Shown: positions 25,454 to 34,616 of the stretch, in pieces
Layout of the letters: each line of letters opens with the position of its first letter
How positions within the stretch are numbered: position 1 is the stretch's first letter
DNA from: JAWLEV01 sp041685915
Lineage (GTDB): Bacteria; Chloroflexota; Anaerolineae; UBA1429
Reading direction: 5' to 3'
Assembly (NCBI GenBank): GCA_041685915.1
Contig: JAWLEV010000002.1
Location: forward strand, 1-64,000
Length of the DNA stretch: 64,000 nucleotides
Notes under the pieces: generated by a model
What the model was told of the DNA's origin: nothing
What the model saw: only the letters and a program-made list of their open reading frames with translations
The model's database searches: none
Program-made: the position numbers and the translations under genes

Positions 25454-27424
25454 TTAGCGGGGGACGCTCGAGTTGTTTGGGGGTTCCGAACATTCGAATC
25501 CCTCCAAGCCCAGTTCGCGCAGCGTCTCGGGGAGGGGAACCCCGCTCTCCGGGTCCCAGCCCCGCAGGGCATAGTACTCGTCCAGCAGGGCGCGAAAGCG
25601 CTCGGGGCTGAAATTTCCCTTACCCTCCAGATAGGGGCTTTCCGCGCCTTCCGGATGATGCAGGTAGGGGACGATGGTCTCGTCGGTGGCCCGGGAGCGG
25701 CCCCAGTTGCGCATGGCCAACAGCCGCTCCAGGGTAAAGATGCGCGTGCCCACACGGTAGAACGCCTCGCGCGAAAGGTCAAGATCCGAAGTGGGCTCGA
25801 ACAGGTAATGCTCCAAGAACTTGCCCTCCACGCCGTCGATGCACACCAGCAGATCCTCCGCCTCGGGATCCGTCAGCAGAGGGAAGATATTATCGCAGAT
25901 ACCTATGCTATCCTTGAGAGCGCCGCGGTCTTGATGAAAGATGGCCGGGATGGCTTTGTCCTCATAGCCGCTCCAAGGATTCACGGCGGCGGCCGATCCG
26001 TAGATACGCTCCCCCACCCGGTCTATCTTTTGCCACAGCTCCTCATCTTCTGCCTCGGGCTGGAGCTTTCTCAGCAGGCCAAAGATGTTGGTCGTGTAGC
26101 CGTGCCCGCCGCCCATGGGGTCGCGGGTGTCCATGGCCCATTGCAGGGCCGTCACCAGCCAATAGGGAAAGTAGGGACTGGGGAAGGAACCGTGTCCATC
26201 CCAATGGGAGGCCTGCCCCCAGGCAGGATAAAAGACGTCGATGAGGTCCTCGCCCACGCCCAGCGCCTGCGCCATGCGGGGGCCGCCCTCGGCGAACAGG
26301 TCGCCCCAGCCCTCCCGGTGGGCTATATTCTCCATAAAGCGCACCCAGAAATGAGGGTCGGAGAAATCCAGACGCTCCCCGTCGATGGTTTCCAGTTCCC
26401 CTCGCTCCTGGCAGCGCAGTATCCAGGGCACTAGACCGAAGGTGAGTTCCCAGTGATTGAGGCCCAGATCGTTGCTGATCTGGGCGATTTCGAAACCGGC
26501 GTCCAGACCCAGGTCCACGCCCAGCCAGTCCCCGCCTTTAAACCGTGGGGCGCAGCAGAACATCTGTCCGCTGTAGATGCGGTCGGGATACACGGTGCCA
26601 GGCATGTCGTGGTAGAACTCTCCACAGGCGCCAGGGCATTGATAGGTGCAGGGCGCCAGACGCTGTCTCTCCGGGTGCTTTATCTCGCTCTCGTAAGTGA
26701 TGGGTGCCTCTCCAAAGCGTGCTTTCAGCGCCTCCAGCACGTTCTGCGATCTACGCAGGGCCTCTGTCGGTTCAGCCACGGCCACGCCCTGCAGTCCCTG
26801 CACGGCGACAGCCTTTAGGTTCTTGCTGCCCATCACGGCGCCAAAGCCTCCCTGCCCCGCCGCGCTCTCTGTGCCCGTGGCGATGACGGCATAGCGGCAA
26901 CGATTCTCGCCCGCCGGGCCGATGGCCAACACGCGCCACATCTCGCCCAGTTCTCGGCGCAGATATTTCTGGCTGGCCACCAGGCCCTGCCCCCAAAGTT
27001 CCTGGGCGTTTACCAGTTCAACCTCATCATCCCCTATGCGGATGTAGACGGGATGGGGCGCCTTGCCCCGCACGATCAGCCCATCGTATCCGGCGTATTT
27101 GAGGGCTGGGCCCCAATGTCCTCCCACGTTGGCCCTGGTATACCACTCGTGGGGCCACGCCTGGGGGCTGAGGCCGCTTATGGTCACCCGGCCGGAACTG
27201 GGTGCCGGTGTGCCCACGAGGGCGCCGGGCATGAAGAAAAGGGGGTTCTGGGCATCAAAGGCCTCGATCCCTGGCGGGATCATCTCCCAGGCCAGCCGCG
27301 CCGCCAGGCCCCTGCCGCCCAGATAAGAGGAGACGTAAGGATGCGAGGAAAGTGTGCTCACCTCACCCTTTGTGAGATCGATGTGCAGGATGTGTCCCGT
27401 CCACGGGGCCATCTCCTTCCTCAT
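25454..27424 (-). CDS. Aldehyde:ferredoxin oxidoreductase (AOR family)
   Basis: 656 residues from ATG 27424, which overlaps the ferredoxin stop (ATGA). AOR features: the N-terminal domain start GHILHIDLTKGE; SYLGGRGLAARLAWEM; FGAVMGSKNLKAVAV (pterin-binding region); the cluster cysteines CTYQCPGAC with a distal Cys in GICDNIFP; and a C-terminal domain ending ELGLEGFE. The enzyme uses a tungsten- or molybdenum-pterin cofactor to oxidise aldehydes with ferredoxin and acts in anaerobes. The spacing CxxxCxxxC differs from the classical CxxCxxxC. Substrate unknown. Confidence 0.88.
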   Translation of the reverse strand: MRKEMAPWTGHILHIDLTKGEVSTLSSHPYVSSYLGGRGLAARLAWEMIPPGIEAFDAQNPLFFMPGALVGTPAPSSGRVTISGLSPQAWPHEWYTRANVGGHWGPALKYAGYDGLIVRGKAPHPVYIRIGDDEVELVNAQELWGQGLVASQKYLRRELGEMWRVLAIGPAGENRCRYAVIATGTESAAGQGGFGAVMGSKNLKAVAVQGLQGVAVAEPTEALRRSQNVLEALKARFGEAPITYESEIKHPERQRLAPCTYQCPGACGEFYHDMPGTVYPDRIYSGQMFCCAPRFKGGDWLGVDLGLDAGFEIAQISNDLGLNHWELTFGLVPWILRCQERGELETIDGERLDFSDPHFWVRFMENIAHREGWGDLFAEGGPRMAQALGVGEDLIDVFYPAWGQASHWDGHGSFPSPYFPYWLVTALQWAMDTRDPMGGGHGYTTNIFGLLRKLQPEAEDEELWQKIDRVGERIYGSAAAVNPWSGYEDKAIPAIFHQDRGALKDSIGICDNIFPLLTDPEAEDLLVCIDGVEGKFLEHYLFEPTSDLDLSREAFYRVGTRIFTLERLLAMRNWGRSRATDETIVPYLHHPEGAESPYLEGKGNFSPERFRALLDEYYALRGWDPESGVPLPETLRELGLEGFECSEPPNNSSVPR

Positions 27425-27879
27425 CCCTCCTTCTCCTTTTCTTCCACCTTTTCCCACGTCAGAGCGCCCCGGGGGCAGCGCTGTACGCAGACCGGTTGGC
27501 CCCGGCAGGTGTCGCATTTGTAGGCCACTTCCCGCTCCTCGTTCAGATACATGGCATCAAAGGGACAGGCCTCCACGCAAATCCCACATCCGGTGCAGAT
27601 ATCCTCATCTACGGCCCAGTATCCGCCCTCCTCGATCCAGTGGATGGCTTCTTGGGGGCAGGCGCGGGCGCACGGCGCCCGGCGACATTGCCGGCAGTAG
27701 AGGATGCGGTGCTTTCCTTCAAAGGGATCGAGGACGATCCGAATGCGAGACAGGCTGGGAATGACGCGTTCCTCATGGACCAGAGAGCAGGCGACCATGC
27801 AGGCCTGGCACCCGTGGCACAGATCGGGGTCGACCGCGAGGCGGCCAGGCGCTTGTGTGTTCTCAGAGTCTGTGGGCAA
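27421..27879 (-). CDS. Ferredoxin-type 4Fe-4S electron-transfer protein (AOR partner)
   Basis: 152 residues from a TTG start at 27879, with AAGGAG 6 nt upstream. Four cysteine groups of the HycB/DmsB-like type are visible: CHGCQACMVAC, CRQCRRAPCARAC, CTGCGICVEAC and CDTCRGQPVCVQRC, enough for four 4Fe-4S clusters. It overlaps AOR by 4 nt and would pass electrons from it to the cell's ferredoxin pool or a hydrogenase. A charged tail (KVEEKEKEG) ends the protein. Confidence 0.88.
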   Translation of the reverse strand: MPTDSENTQAPGRLAVDPDLCHGCQACMVACSLVHEERVIPSLSRIRIVLDPFEGKHRILYCRQCRRAPCARACPQEAIHWIEEGGYWAVDEDICTGCGICVEACPFDAMYLNEEREVAYKCDTCRGQPVCVQRCPRGALTWEKVEEKEKEG

Positions 27880-27939
27880 TCTTTTCTCCTTCTGTGTTCA
27901 TTCTAGGATGACGTTCCTGAAAAAGATTGCTAATCTTTA

Positions 27940-28038
27940 AGGTGCCTGGCACTTGCCAGCAAATATCCACTGTTCAAACCTAGGATCTGCAGAGTGGTTC
28001 TTATCCTGCTTTACTCTATATCAAAGTGCTAGGCACCT
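27940..28038. repeat. Hairpin repeat element, 15-bp arms with 69-bp spacer
   Basis: AGGTGCCTGGCACTT (27940-27954) and AAGTGCTAGGCACCT (28024-28038) are inverted arms with one difference, which is a G-U pair if the plus strand is read as RNA. The spacer is 69 bp. Each arm is nearly palindromic by itself, like REP sequences linked to IS200/RAYT-type transposases. It lies between the ferredoxin and the PLP enzyme genes. Confidence 0.7.
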
Positions 28039-28064
28039 CACGTTCGCTCAAAGCGTCTTCTCTT

Positions 28065-29537
28065 CTACGCCAACAGGGAGCCGATCCTCTCGGCGCGCCA
28101 GGTGCCCTCGCCGAACTCACCCAGCCTGAGATGGCCGCTCATGGTGTCCCCATCCTCCAAGGTACCCGTGTAGGTGTAGGTGGTCTTGTTGGCCTGACAA
28201 CCCAGCGTGGTGAGGAAGGATATCTCATCCCCCTTGATGCTGCCCTGCACGTTCGTGCGACTGTATTTTGAGCGGTAATCGCCCGTCAAGTCCGTCCCTT
28301 CTTGTTGTAGGGTGACCGAGTGTCGGCTCTGGCCAAAGACGTACTCGGCCTCGATATGCCATACGCCACTGACGTCGGCGACGGGAGCCCTTTCTTCCTC
28401 GGGTTTCTGGGGCGGCCTATCGCTGAGTAGCTCGTGCAGCCTCTCGGCCACGATTTCGGCGTCGCCCTTTTCCATCATATAGGGCATCACCCGCAGCCCG
28501 TCGTCCAGTAGGTGCATGGCGATGGGGGGGGCTCCCTCCAAGAGTTCGGTATGTATCTGTTCTGGATCCACATTGAGCACCTGGGGGTCCCAGGAGATGA
28601 CGAGGGTGGGGGCCACATTGGCCACGCCCGGCTCCTCCGCGCGAAAACTCATCGAGGGCAGATCGGCCACGGCAGAGCGGATACGGTTCAGGTATCCCTC
28701 CCACATATCCCATTCCGCCTCGTGATCGCGCCCCCGGATCCAGGCTTCCACCGCTGCCAGGAGTCCCATGATCTCCTCTTTGCCCGCCTTCATGGGCCGG
28801 CCCAGAGCATGATGGGGCGCGCCATTCAAAAAGGCCGCCTTGAGTAGATCCTTGCGTCCCAGGACGAGGCCTGAGGCCTGAGGTCCACGCAGACATTTGC
28901 CGCCGCTGTAGCCCACGGCGTCCGCGCCCATCTCCAGATAACGGTTGGGCACGTCGGGGCGCTGCGCGGCGGCGTCCACAAAGGAGGGAATACCGTGTCG
29001 CCTGCCCACCTGGATCATCTCCGGAACAGGGATGGTGCTTCGCTCTTCCAGATCGCCAGTGATAAGAAAGAGGGCCGTCCGTTCACTGATGGCGGCCTTT
29101 AGATCGGCACGGGTCTCCACCTCGATCATCTCCGCTCCCGTCATACGCACGGCATAGTCGTAGGCGTTGCGATGTCCCTCTTGAATGATGACTTCGTCCT
29201 TCATGCCCGTGGTATCGGGCAGACGCACCATCTTTTCGGGATCGGCACCCGCCATGGCTGCTGCGGCAATCTGGTTGAGGGCGGCGGCACATCCGCAGGT
29301 GATATAGCCCCACTCGGCGCCGGTGAGCTCGGCCAGCCTCTGTCCCACCTTTTCCATCAACTCGTCCATATTAACATAGTGGTTGGATGCCGCCACCATG
29401 GCCTCCGCGGCCTGCCCGATCAGTCGTGAGCCGCTGAGGATGGTATAGGTGCCCATGCAGTTGATGAGGGGTTGAACGCCCAGATCTTTGAAGGAAGGGA
29501 CCGACGTGGTGGCGATGGTACTCGTGCTTGGGGACAT
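28065..29537 (-). CDS. SelA/DgaE-like PLP enzyme with a C-terminal beta domain
   Basis: 490 residues. Residues 1-375 form a fold-type I PLP enzyme of the SelA-like group: PLINCMGTYTILSGSR, CGCAAALNQIAAAAMAG, FVDAAAQRP (Asp to pyridine N), and YSGGKCLRGPQASG with the PLP Lys. DgaE-type relatives remove ammonia from D-glucosaminate-6-phosphate. After a charged linker (EKPEEERAPVADVS), residues 395-490 look like a lipocalin-like beta domain (VSGVWHIEAEY, SVTLQQEGTDLTGDY) not usual in this family. RBS AGGAGGT. I infer an amino-sugar-acid or beta-hydroxy amino acid ammonia-lyase. Confidence 0.78.
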   Translation of the reverse strand: MSPSTSTIATTSVPSFKDLGVQPLINCMGTYTILSGSRLIGQAAEAMVAASNHYVNMDELMEKVGQRLAELTGAEWGYITCGCAAALNQIAAAAMAGADPEKMVRLPDTTGMKDEVIIQEGHRNAYDYAVRMTGAEMIEVETRADLKAAISERTALFLITGDLEERSTIPVPEMIQVGRRHGIPSFVDAAAQRPDVPNRYLEMGADAVGYSGGKCLRGPQASGLVLGRKDLLKAAFLNGAPHHALGRPMKAGKEEIMGLLAAVEAWIRGRDHEAEWDMWEGYLNRIRSAVADLPSMSFRAEEPGVANVAPTLVISWDPQVLNVDPEQIHTELLEGAPPIAMHLLDDGLRVMPYMMEKGDAEIVAERLHELLSDRPPQKPEEERAPVADVSGVWHIEAEYVFGQSRHSVTLQQEGTDLTGDYRSKYSRTNVQGSIKGDEISFLTTLGCQANKTTYTYTGTLEDGDTMSGHLRLGEFGEGTWRAERIGSLLA

Positions 29538-29608
29538 CTCTCATACCTCCTGTGGATGTGTCGTCATTTTGCATGCCATTGTAGTGCCTTTGCTCGGGGG
29601 ATGCAAGA

Positions 29609-29635
29609 AGGAGGCAGCCATCAGGGCTGCCTCCT
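29609..29635 (-). terminator. Hairpin terminator after the enolase-family gene
   Basis: AGGAGGCAGCC (29609-29619) and GGCTGCCTCCT (29625-29635) form a perfect 11-bp stem with a 5-nt loop. On the minus strand TCTTGC follows. Located between the enolase-family gene and the SelA-like gene, so it may reduce transcription into the second half of the cluster. Confidence 0.6.
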
Positions 29636-29661
29636 CGTAAAACGTCGCCCCTGTCTTGTGG

Positions 29662-30786
29662 TCAGTCCACGCGGTAGCGTTCCAGGGCGTCCATGTCCAG
29701 TTCGCATCCCAGTCCGGGCTTGTCGGGCACCAGAGCATAAGAGTCCTCGAACTGGATACCCTCCACGACCAGATCGTCCTCCCGCGTCCAGGACCCCACA
29801 AAGTCGCTTCCCAGCACGCAGTTGCGGGCTGCCGAGGCGGCATGGAGATAGGAGAACTCCATGATACCCAGGTCGTTACCCGACCCATGCCAGCAGGGGA
29901 TCCCCGCCGCGTGGGCCATCGCGGCGTTGCGCACGAACTGTACCATGCTCCCGCCCAGGTTCAAATAGTCCACGGCCTCGGCCTTGATGGCGTTAATGAT
30001 ATCCTGGGGAGAGCCCAGATGCAGGGCCACGGGTACGACACCGTGCTCTCTTAGAAGGCGATACCAGTCCAGGTTCCATTTCTGCATGGGATCCTCGAAC
30101 ACCTTGACCGTGCCGTACTTGACCAGTTCGCGAGCCATATCCAGGGCCTCGGTGGGCCGCCAAAAGCGGGTGTTGGGATCGATGGTGAGTTCGAATTCCG
30201 GCCCCGCTACCTCCCAGATGGCGCGGCAGCGTTCCACCAGGGGTTCGTCTCCCGTACACTTCATCTTCATGCCCTTGAACCCGCGTTCCACGGCCAGTTT
30301 TGTATTAGCCGCCGCGTCCGCGGGGGTCTGATGTCCGATCCAATAGTCGGCGGGCACCCGGTCGCGCGCGGCCCCGCCCAGGAACCAGTGGGCGGGCTGA
30401 TCGTACAGTTTCCCCAGGAGATCGATGATGGCCATCTCAAAGGCCGGATAGGCGGGGTCCCTGGGGCCCGCTGAGGCTCCCTCCCACCAGCGATCCAGCA
30501 CGGAGCGTTCTGGCCTCTCGTCCAGGGTGCCCATGATGGCCGGCAGGTGCTGGATGGCCATTTCTCGCGGGTCGCGCCCCTCGATCCTGGCGGCCATCTC
30601 CTGTACGGACTCTAGGGGAGTGCCCCGTCCCGTCTCGCCGATGCCCTCTATGCCCTCGTCGGTATGGATGCGGATGATGTGCTTGGGGACCATGTCCCAG
30701 CCCGCCGGGCCATAGCAGGCGGAATGCACCCGCCCCGGTATGGTGGGCACGACCACGGTCCAGATATCGGTGGATTCTATGCTCAT
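29662..30786 (-). CDS. Enolase-superfamily protein (mandelate racemase group)
   Basis: 374 residues from ATG 30786; GGAGGT lies 5 nt upstream and overlaps the alternative ATG at 30798. Barrel motifs: KGMKMKCTG (KxK), TIDPNTRFW with ligand Asp, VFEDPMQKW with ligand Glu, and VALHLGSP at the third-ligand strand, where His replaces the acidic residue. CWHGSGND follows near the C-terminal catalytic region. Same substitution as the paralogue at 19755-21044. Directly follows the ABC permeases, so its substrate is probably what the transporter imports. Confidence 0.78.
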   Translation of the reverse strand: MSIESTDIWTVVVPTIPGRVHSACYGPAGWDMVPKHIIRIHTDEGIEGIGETGRGTPLESVQEMAARIEGRDPREMAIQHLPAIMGTLDERPERSVLDRWWEGASAGPRDPAYPAFEMAIIDLLGKLYDQPAHWFLGGAARDRVPADYWIGHQTPADAAANTKLAVERGFKGMKMKCTGDEPLVERCRAIWEVAGPEFELTIDPNTRFWRPTEALDMARELVKYGTVKVFEDPMQKWNLDWYRLLREHGVVPVALHLGSPQDIINAIKAEAVDYLNLGGSMVQFVRNAAMAHAAGIPCWHGSGNDLGIMEFSYLHAASAARNCVLGSDFVGSWTREDDLVVEGIQFEDSYALVPDKPGLGCELDMDALERYRVD

Positions 30787-30806
30787 GCGTACCTCCAAAG
30801 ATTATA

Positions 30807-31805
30807 CTATGCGCGCTCTGTGCGCATCGTCTTGAAGACGATGCCCGTGATGATGATGTTGATGATCCCTAAAAAGAGGGACATGGTCGCCGCGTATCCC
30901 ATACGCATGTCGCCGTGAATAAAGGCCGTGCGGTAGAGATAGACGCCGGCCGTCAGAGCCGACTCTGCGGGCCCACCGGACGTCCCCTGGAAGAGGGCCA
31001 TGGACTCTACCGTGGCACTGATCACCCCCGAACCGAGTATCAGAATGAGGGTGAAGGTCGGTTTTAGCAGGGGCAACGTGATGTAGAGGAACTGCTGCCA
31101 TCCATTGGCGCCGTCCACCAGGGCGGCCTCATATACCTCGGTGTTGATATTGTATATGCCGATGAGGAAGAGAAGCGTCCAGTAGCCGAAACGCTTCCAG
31201 ATGGTGGGGATGGTCATGGCATAGAGGGCCCAGTCGGGGGATCCCAGCCAGTTCGGCGGGTTCTGGACTCCCAAGTTCTGCAGCATGACGTTCAGATAGC
31301 CGAAGGTGGGATCGTAGAGCTTGGCCCACACCATCATGGCCACCGATACGGGCAGCACCACGGGCATGTAGGCGATCACGCGGTACACGGAGGCGGCGGT
31401 CCTATTTTGAACTTTGGAGATCATCACCGCCACAAAGAGGGAAAACACCACCGTGAAGGGTAGAAAAAGCGCGGTGAATTTGAGGGCGATGCCAAAGCTG
31501 CGCCAGAACGTGTCATCATGAAGCATCTCTATCCAGTTGGCCACACCGTTCAATCCAGAGATAAACCCCTGGGTCTCTGGAATGAGCCAGCGGTAGTCGG
31601 AAAAGGCCATAAAGAATCCCCGAATGATGGGGTAGCCCTGAAAAACTATATACATGATGATGGCCGGCGCGATGAAGAAATAGCCCCAGAGGTTCCCCCA
31701 CTTTTGCTGGCGGAGGCTTACAAGTTCCTGGATAAAGGCGCCCACGACAGCCGCCTTGCCCTCAGAGCGTACCTCGTCGACTCGTTGTGGTCTTCTTTCA
31801 GCCAT
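30807..31805 (-). CDS. ABC transporter permease, MalF/UgpA type
   Basis: 332 residues from ATG 31805 (AAGGA at 7 nt); the open frame to 31949 would overlap the other permease gene. Six hydrophobic helices, the first at about 42-62 (YFFIAPAIIMYIVFQGYP). The EAA loop EVYEAALVDGANGWQQFLYITLPLLKP marks the contact with an ATPase. CUT1-type sugar importers have this protein as one of two permeases. No ATP-binding subunit is encoded nearby, so a shared MsmK-like ATPase is likely. Confidence 0.88.
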   Translation of the reverse strand: MAERRPQRVDEVRSEGKAAVVGAFIQELVSLRQQKWGNLWGYFFIAPAIIMYIVFQGYPIIRGFFMAFSDYRWLIPETQGFISGLNGVANWIEMLHDDTFWRSFGIALKFTALFLPFTVVFSLFVAVMISKVQNRTAASVYRVIAYMPVVLPVSVAMMVWAKLYDPTFGYLNVMLQNLGVQNPPNWLGSPDWALYAMTIPTIWKRFGYWTLLFLIGIYNINTEVYEAALVDGANGWQQFLYITLPLLKPTFTLILILGSGVISATVESMALFQGTSGGPAESALTAGVYLYRTAFIHGDMRMGYAATMSLFLGIINIIITGIVFKTMRTERA

Positions 31806-31846
31806 TCTTTCGTCCTTTCTATGGGGAGTATACGTCCCCCTATATC

Positions 31847-32731
31847 CTACATCTTGATGGTGCCCTCGGTGAGTCCTCGCACGAACCATTTTTGCATGAG
31901 AACAAAGACCAGGATCACGGGTAGCATAGCCATGGTATAGGCTGCGCATTCGGTGCCATAGCCCGCCAGAACACTCGAGGTAAAGTGGGCACTCCAGCCG
32001 CTGAGCTTGGTCACGGCGATGGACACCGTCTCAAGTTCGGGAAAGTCGAGCAGGGTGAGAGCTATAAGGTACTCGCCCCACACGTAGATGAACTCAAAGA
32101 TGGCCACGACGACGACGCCCCCCTGCGCAAAGGGCAGATCCACGTTCAGGAATATACGCCACGTGCCCGCGCCGTCTATGATGGCGGCCTCCTCCAGCTC
32201 GTGGGGTACAGATAAAAAGGTCTGCCGCATGATGAACAGGGCCACGCTGATGCCGCTGGGATATAGGAGTATAAGTCCTAGATGAGAGTTACGCAGTCCC
32301 AGAAAGGACATGAGTTCGTAGGTGGCCATCAATCCACCGGCCCGGGGGATGAACATGAGCATGATCAATATGTAGAACAGCAGATCTCTACCCCGAAAGT
32401 CGAGCCGCGCGAAGGCGAACCCGGCCATCGTGGCCGTGATGCTCTGGATGATCACTGCCCCAATGGAGAGTTTGATGCTGTTCCATAGATTTAGGGGTAT
32501 GCGGCTCATATCCGCCCGGGTGAACATCCACCGGTAGTTGCCGAGGGTGGGATTCTTGGGGATGAGGGAGGGCGTTGCCATATACAGCTCCTGCCTATCC
32601 TTCAAGGAGGAGGAAACCGTCCATATCACGGGGAGCAGACAGACGGCACAGATGAAGATGAGGGATGCGTTGATGATCCACGCATCCGGTCGTTTCAGGT
32701 TTCGTTTGATCGTTTGGCTGAGAGAGGCCAT
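31847..32731 (-). CDS. ABC transporter permease, MalG/UgpE type
   Basis: 294 residues, six helices (first about 18-36, ASLIFICAVCLLPVIWTV) and the EAA-loop EEAAIIDGAGTWRIFLNVDLPFAQGG. Forms the second half of the CUT1 permease pair. It lies between the substrate-binding protein and the other permease gene, 41 bp before the latter. GGAG precedes the start at 32731. Confidence 0.88.
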   Translation of the reverse strand: MASLSQTIKRNLKRPDAWIINASLIFICAVCLLPVIWTVSSSLKDRQELYMATPSLIPKNPTLGNYRWMFTRADMSRIPLNLWNSIKLSIGAVIIQSITATMAGFAFARLDFRGRDLLFYILIMLMFIPRAGGLMATYELMSFLGLRNSHLGLILLYPSGISVALFIMRQTFLSVPHELEEAAIIDGAGTWRIFLNVDLPFAQGGVVVVAIFEFIYVWGEYLIALTLLDFPELETVSIAVTKLSGWSAHFTSSVLAGYGTECAAYTMAMLPVILVFVLMQKWFVRGLTEGTIKM

Positions 32732-32881
32732 ATAAACACTCCTCTTCGCACTGCATCGGAATATATGAGAGATGGATCGTGAGCAAAAAAGAGGGGGAGG
32801 GCGTGTGAGGGCCCTCCCCCTCTTCGCATATACTCTTGGAGCATCAGTTGTGGAGCATACGCGCGGAAGGAGATTTCCCTG

Positions 32882-34270
32882 CTACAGTTGCTGCTTCTCA
32901 ATCTCTTCCCGACTATCCTCCAGGATAAGCTGGGCACACTCTTCCGGCGTCATCTCGGATCCCACTTCCGTGAAGGTCACTCTGTGATTCTGGAAGACCG
33001 TGTTTTGGATCGTATAGTAGTTATTGCGTGGTGCGGGAATGGAGTTCTCGACGTCCTCCACCATATCCAGCATCCACTCGTAGACACGGAATTGGGGATC
33101 CTGTTCGATGATATCATAGGCCGAATGATAGATGGGCGTCTTGCCCGTCTGCATCACCGTCTTTTGGAACCCCGTATTCTGGGGACCCATAGTATAGATG
33201 AGATAGTCCGTCGCCTCTTGGGGGTAGGGAGCCTTGTTCAGGATGGCCACGCCGTTGCCCCAGTAGACGGATCCCACGCCACCGCCCGGTTCCCTAGTAG
33301 GGATGGGTGAGGTGGACACCTTGTCTGTACCAAAGGCGTTCTGCCCCCACACGCCGCGCGAGCTCTGGGCCTGGACGGAGGCCACCTTGCCGGCATAGTA
33401 GGCGTCCAGCCATCCGTCACTGCCGTGGGGTGGCGTCAGTTCCTCCTCTACGATCAGTTTCTTGTAGAAGGCCAGGGATTCGATCATCTCATCGGATTCC
33501 CAATCGATCAGACCTTCATCGGTATAGGGAGTATCGTCCACGGCCGCGCAGATAAGCGCGCCCACGTCGGTCCAAAGGGATTCGGCAAAGGATGTGGGGT
33601 AAATCTGCTCATCGGCGCCCCAGCTCTTGAGCTCCAGGGCAATCTCCAGCCACTCGTCCCACGTCTCGGGCGCCTTGTCCCAACCTACCTCATTGGCATA
33701 GTCCACGCGCCAGTTGTAGGTGATATTCTCAAAACTGTAGGCCAGGCTGTAGAACTCTCCCTGGTAACTGCCGTCCTCTTTGATGGTGTCGATCATGTCG
33801 GATAGGACCTGGCCGGCGCCCTCCTGCTGGGAGGCGGCGATGTAGTCATCCATAGGCTGTACCATCCCCGTCTCGACCCACCTTTGCATGACAAGGAATG
33901 GGGTGAGGATACCAGCGCCGCTCCATTCCAGGGTGCCCTCGTTGATCTGGGCGATGACCTTGGTATCCCATCCCTCGGAGGTTGTATCGATCTTGACCTC
34001 CACGTCCTCGTTGGCCTCGTTAAACTCGCGGGCCGTCCTATCAAAAGGGATCTCACCCACAGCCCAGGGGCTGAGCAGGATACGGACCTCCTTTACACCG
34101 GGGGGAGCGGGTTCCTGCTCGGCGGCGCTGGTGACCTCTTTTTCGACCTCTACAGTCTCTTTCACGACCTTTTCCACCACTTTGGGCTGGCAGGCCGCGA
34201 GAAGGGAAGCGGCTGCTCCCGTGGCGGCAAGGCGAAGAAAACTACGACGAGAATAAGACTTTTCAGACAT
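32882..34270 (-). CDS. ABC transporter substrate-binding lipoprotein (Tat-type signal)
   Basis: 462 residues. The N-terminus has twin arginines (SRRSFLRLAATG, Arg 8-9) and a lipobox LLAAC with Cys 27, so it is probably exported folded and lipid-anchored. A short coiled linker (VVEKVVKETVEVEKEV) precedes a family 1 sugar-binding domain. The Trp- and Asp-rich regions (EVGWDKAPETWDEWLEIALEL) are typical of CUT1 solute-binding proteins. First gene of the transporter operon, with a strong promoter at 34506-34477 and a leader of about 200 nt. Confidence 0.88.
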   Translation of the reverse strand: MSEKSYSRRSFLRLAATGAAASLLAACQPKVVEKVVKETVEVEKEVTSAAEQEPAPPGVKEVRILLSPWAVGEIPFDRTAREFNEANEDVEVKIDTTSEGWDTKVIAQINEGTLEWSGAGILTPFLVMQRWVETGMVQPMDDYIAASQQEGAGQVLSDMIDTIKEDGSYQGEFYSLAYSFENITYNWRVDYANEVGWDKAPETWDEWLEIALELKSWGADEQIYPTSFAESLWTDVGALICAAVDDTPYTDEGLIDWESDEMIESLAFYKKLIVEEELTPPHGSDGWLDAYYAGKVASVQAQSSRGVWGQNAFGTDKVSTSPIPTREPGGGVGSVYWGNGVAILNKAPYPQEATDYLIYTMGPQNTGFQKTVMQTGKTPIYHSAYDIIEQDPQFRVYEWMLDMVEDVENSIPAPRNNYYTIQNTVFQNHRVTFTEVGSEMTPEECAQLILEDSREEIEKQQL

Positions 34271-34476
34271 TGCAAAACCTCCTTGGTTTACATTAACCGA
34301 CGATTGGTGAGGAAACGCGGTTCGTCCCGATAGGCACCTCCTTTGGTATATCCCAACTAGGGAAAACAGAATGCCTTTTATCGCAGCATCGCGATATTAT
34401 ACGGTCAATATCCTGTAGCCTTATTATCGTTTTGTGGTCAGCGCTTGGTAGGAATAAAGTTTCTAAACACAAAGGT

Positions 34477-34506
34477 ACTATAGCACCAGATCGTTCGGAT
34501 TGTCAA
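34477..34506 (-). promoter_or_regulatory. Promoter of the ABC transporter and catabolic cluster
   Basis: Minus-strand TTGACA (34506-34501), 18 bp, TATAGT (34482-34477). It is the best promoter in the 346-bp space 34271-34616, about 200 nt before the SBP start. A second candidate upstream, TTGACA at 34551-34546 with TAGATA 17 bp later, is also possible. An inverted repeat CCGGGAT/ATCCCGG (34534-34540, 34561-34567) could be an operator. Confidence 0.6.
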
Positions 34507-34616
34507 GTTCAAGTAAGCAATTTTATCTATTGACCGGGATAGAACCTGTCAAATTTTCCCATCCCGGCTTTCCCGAAAAACCCACAGCAAATATGGATAA
34601 GCGGATTGGTTGACGG

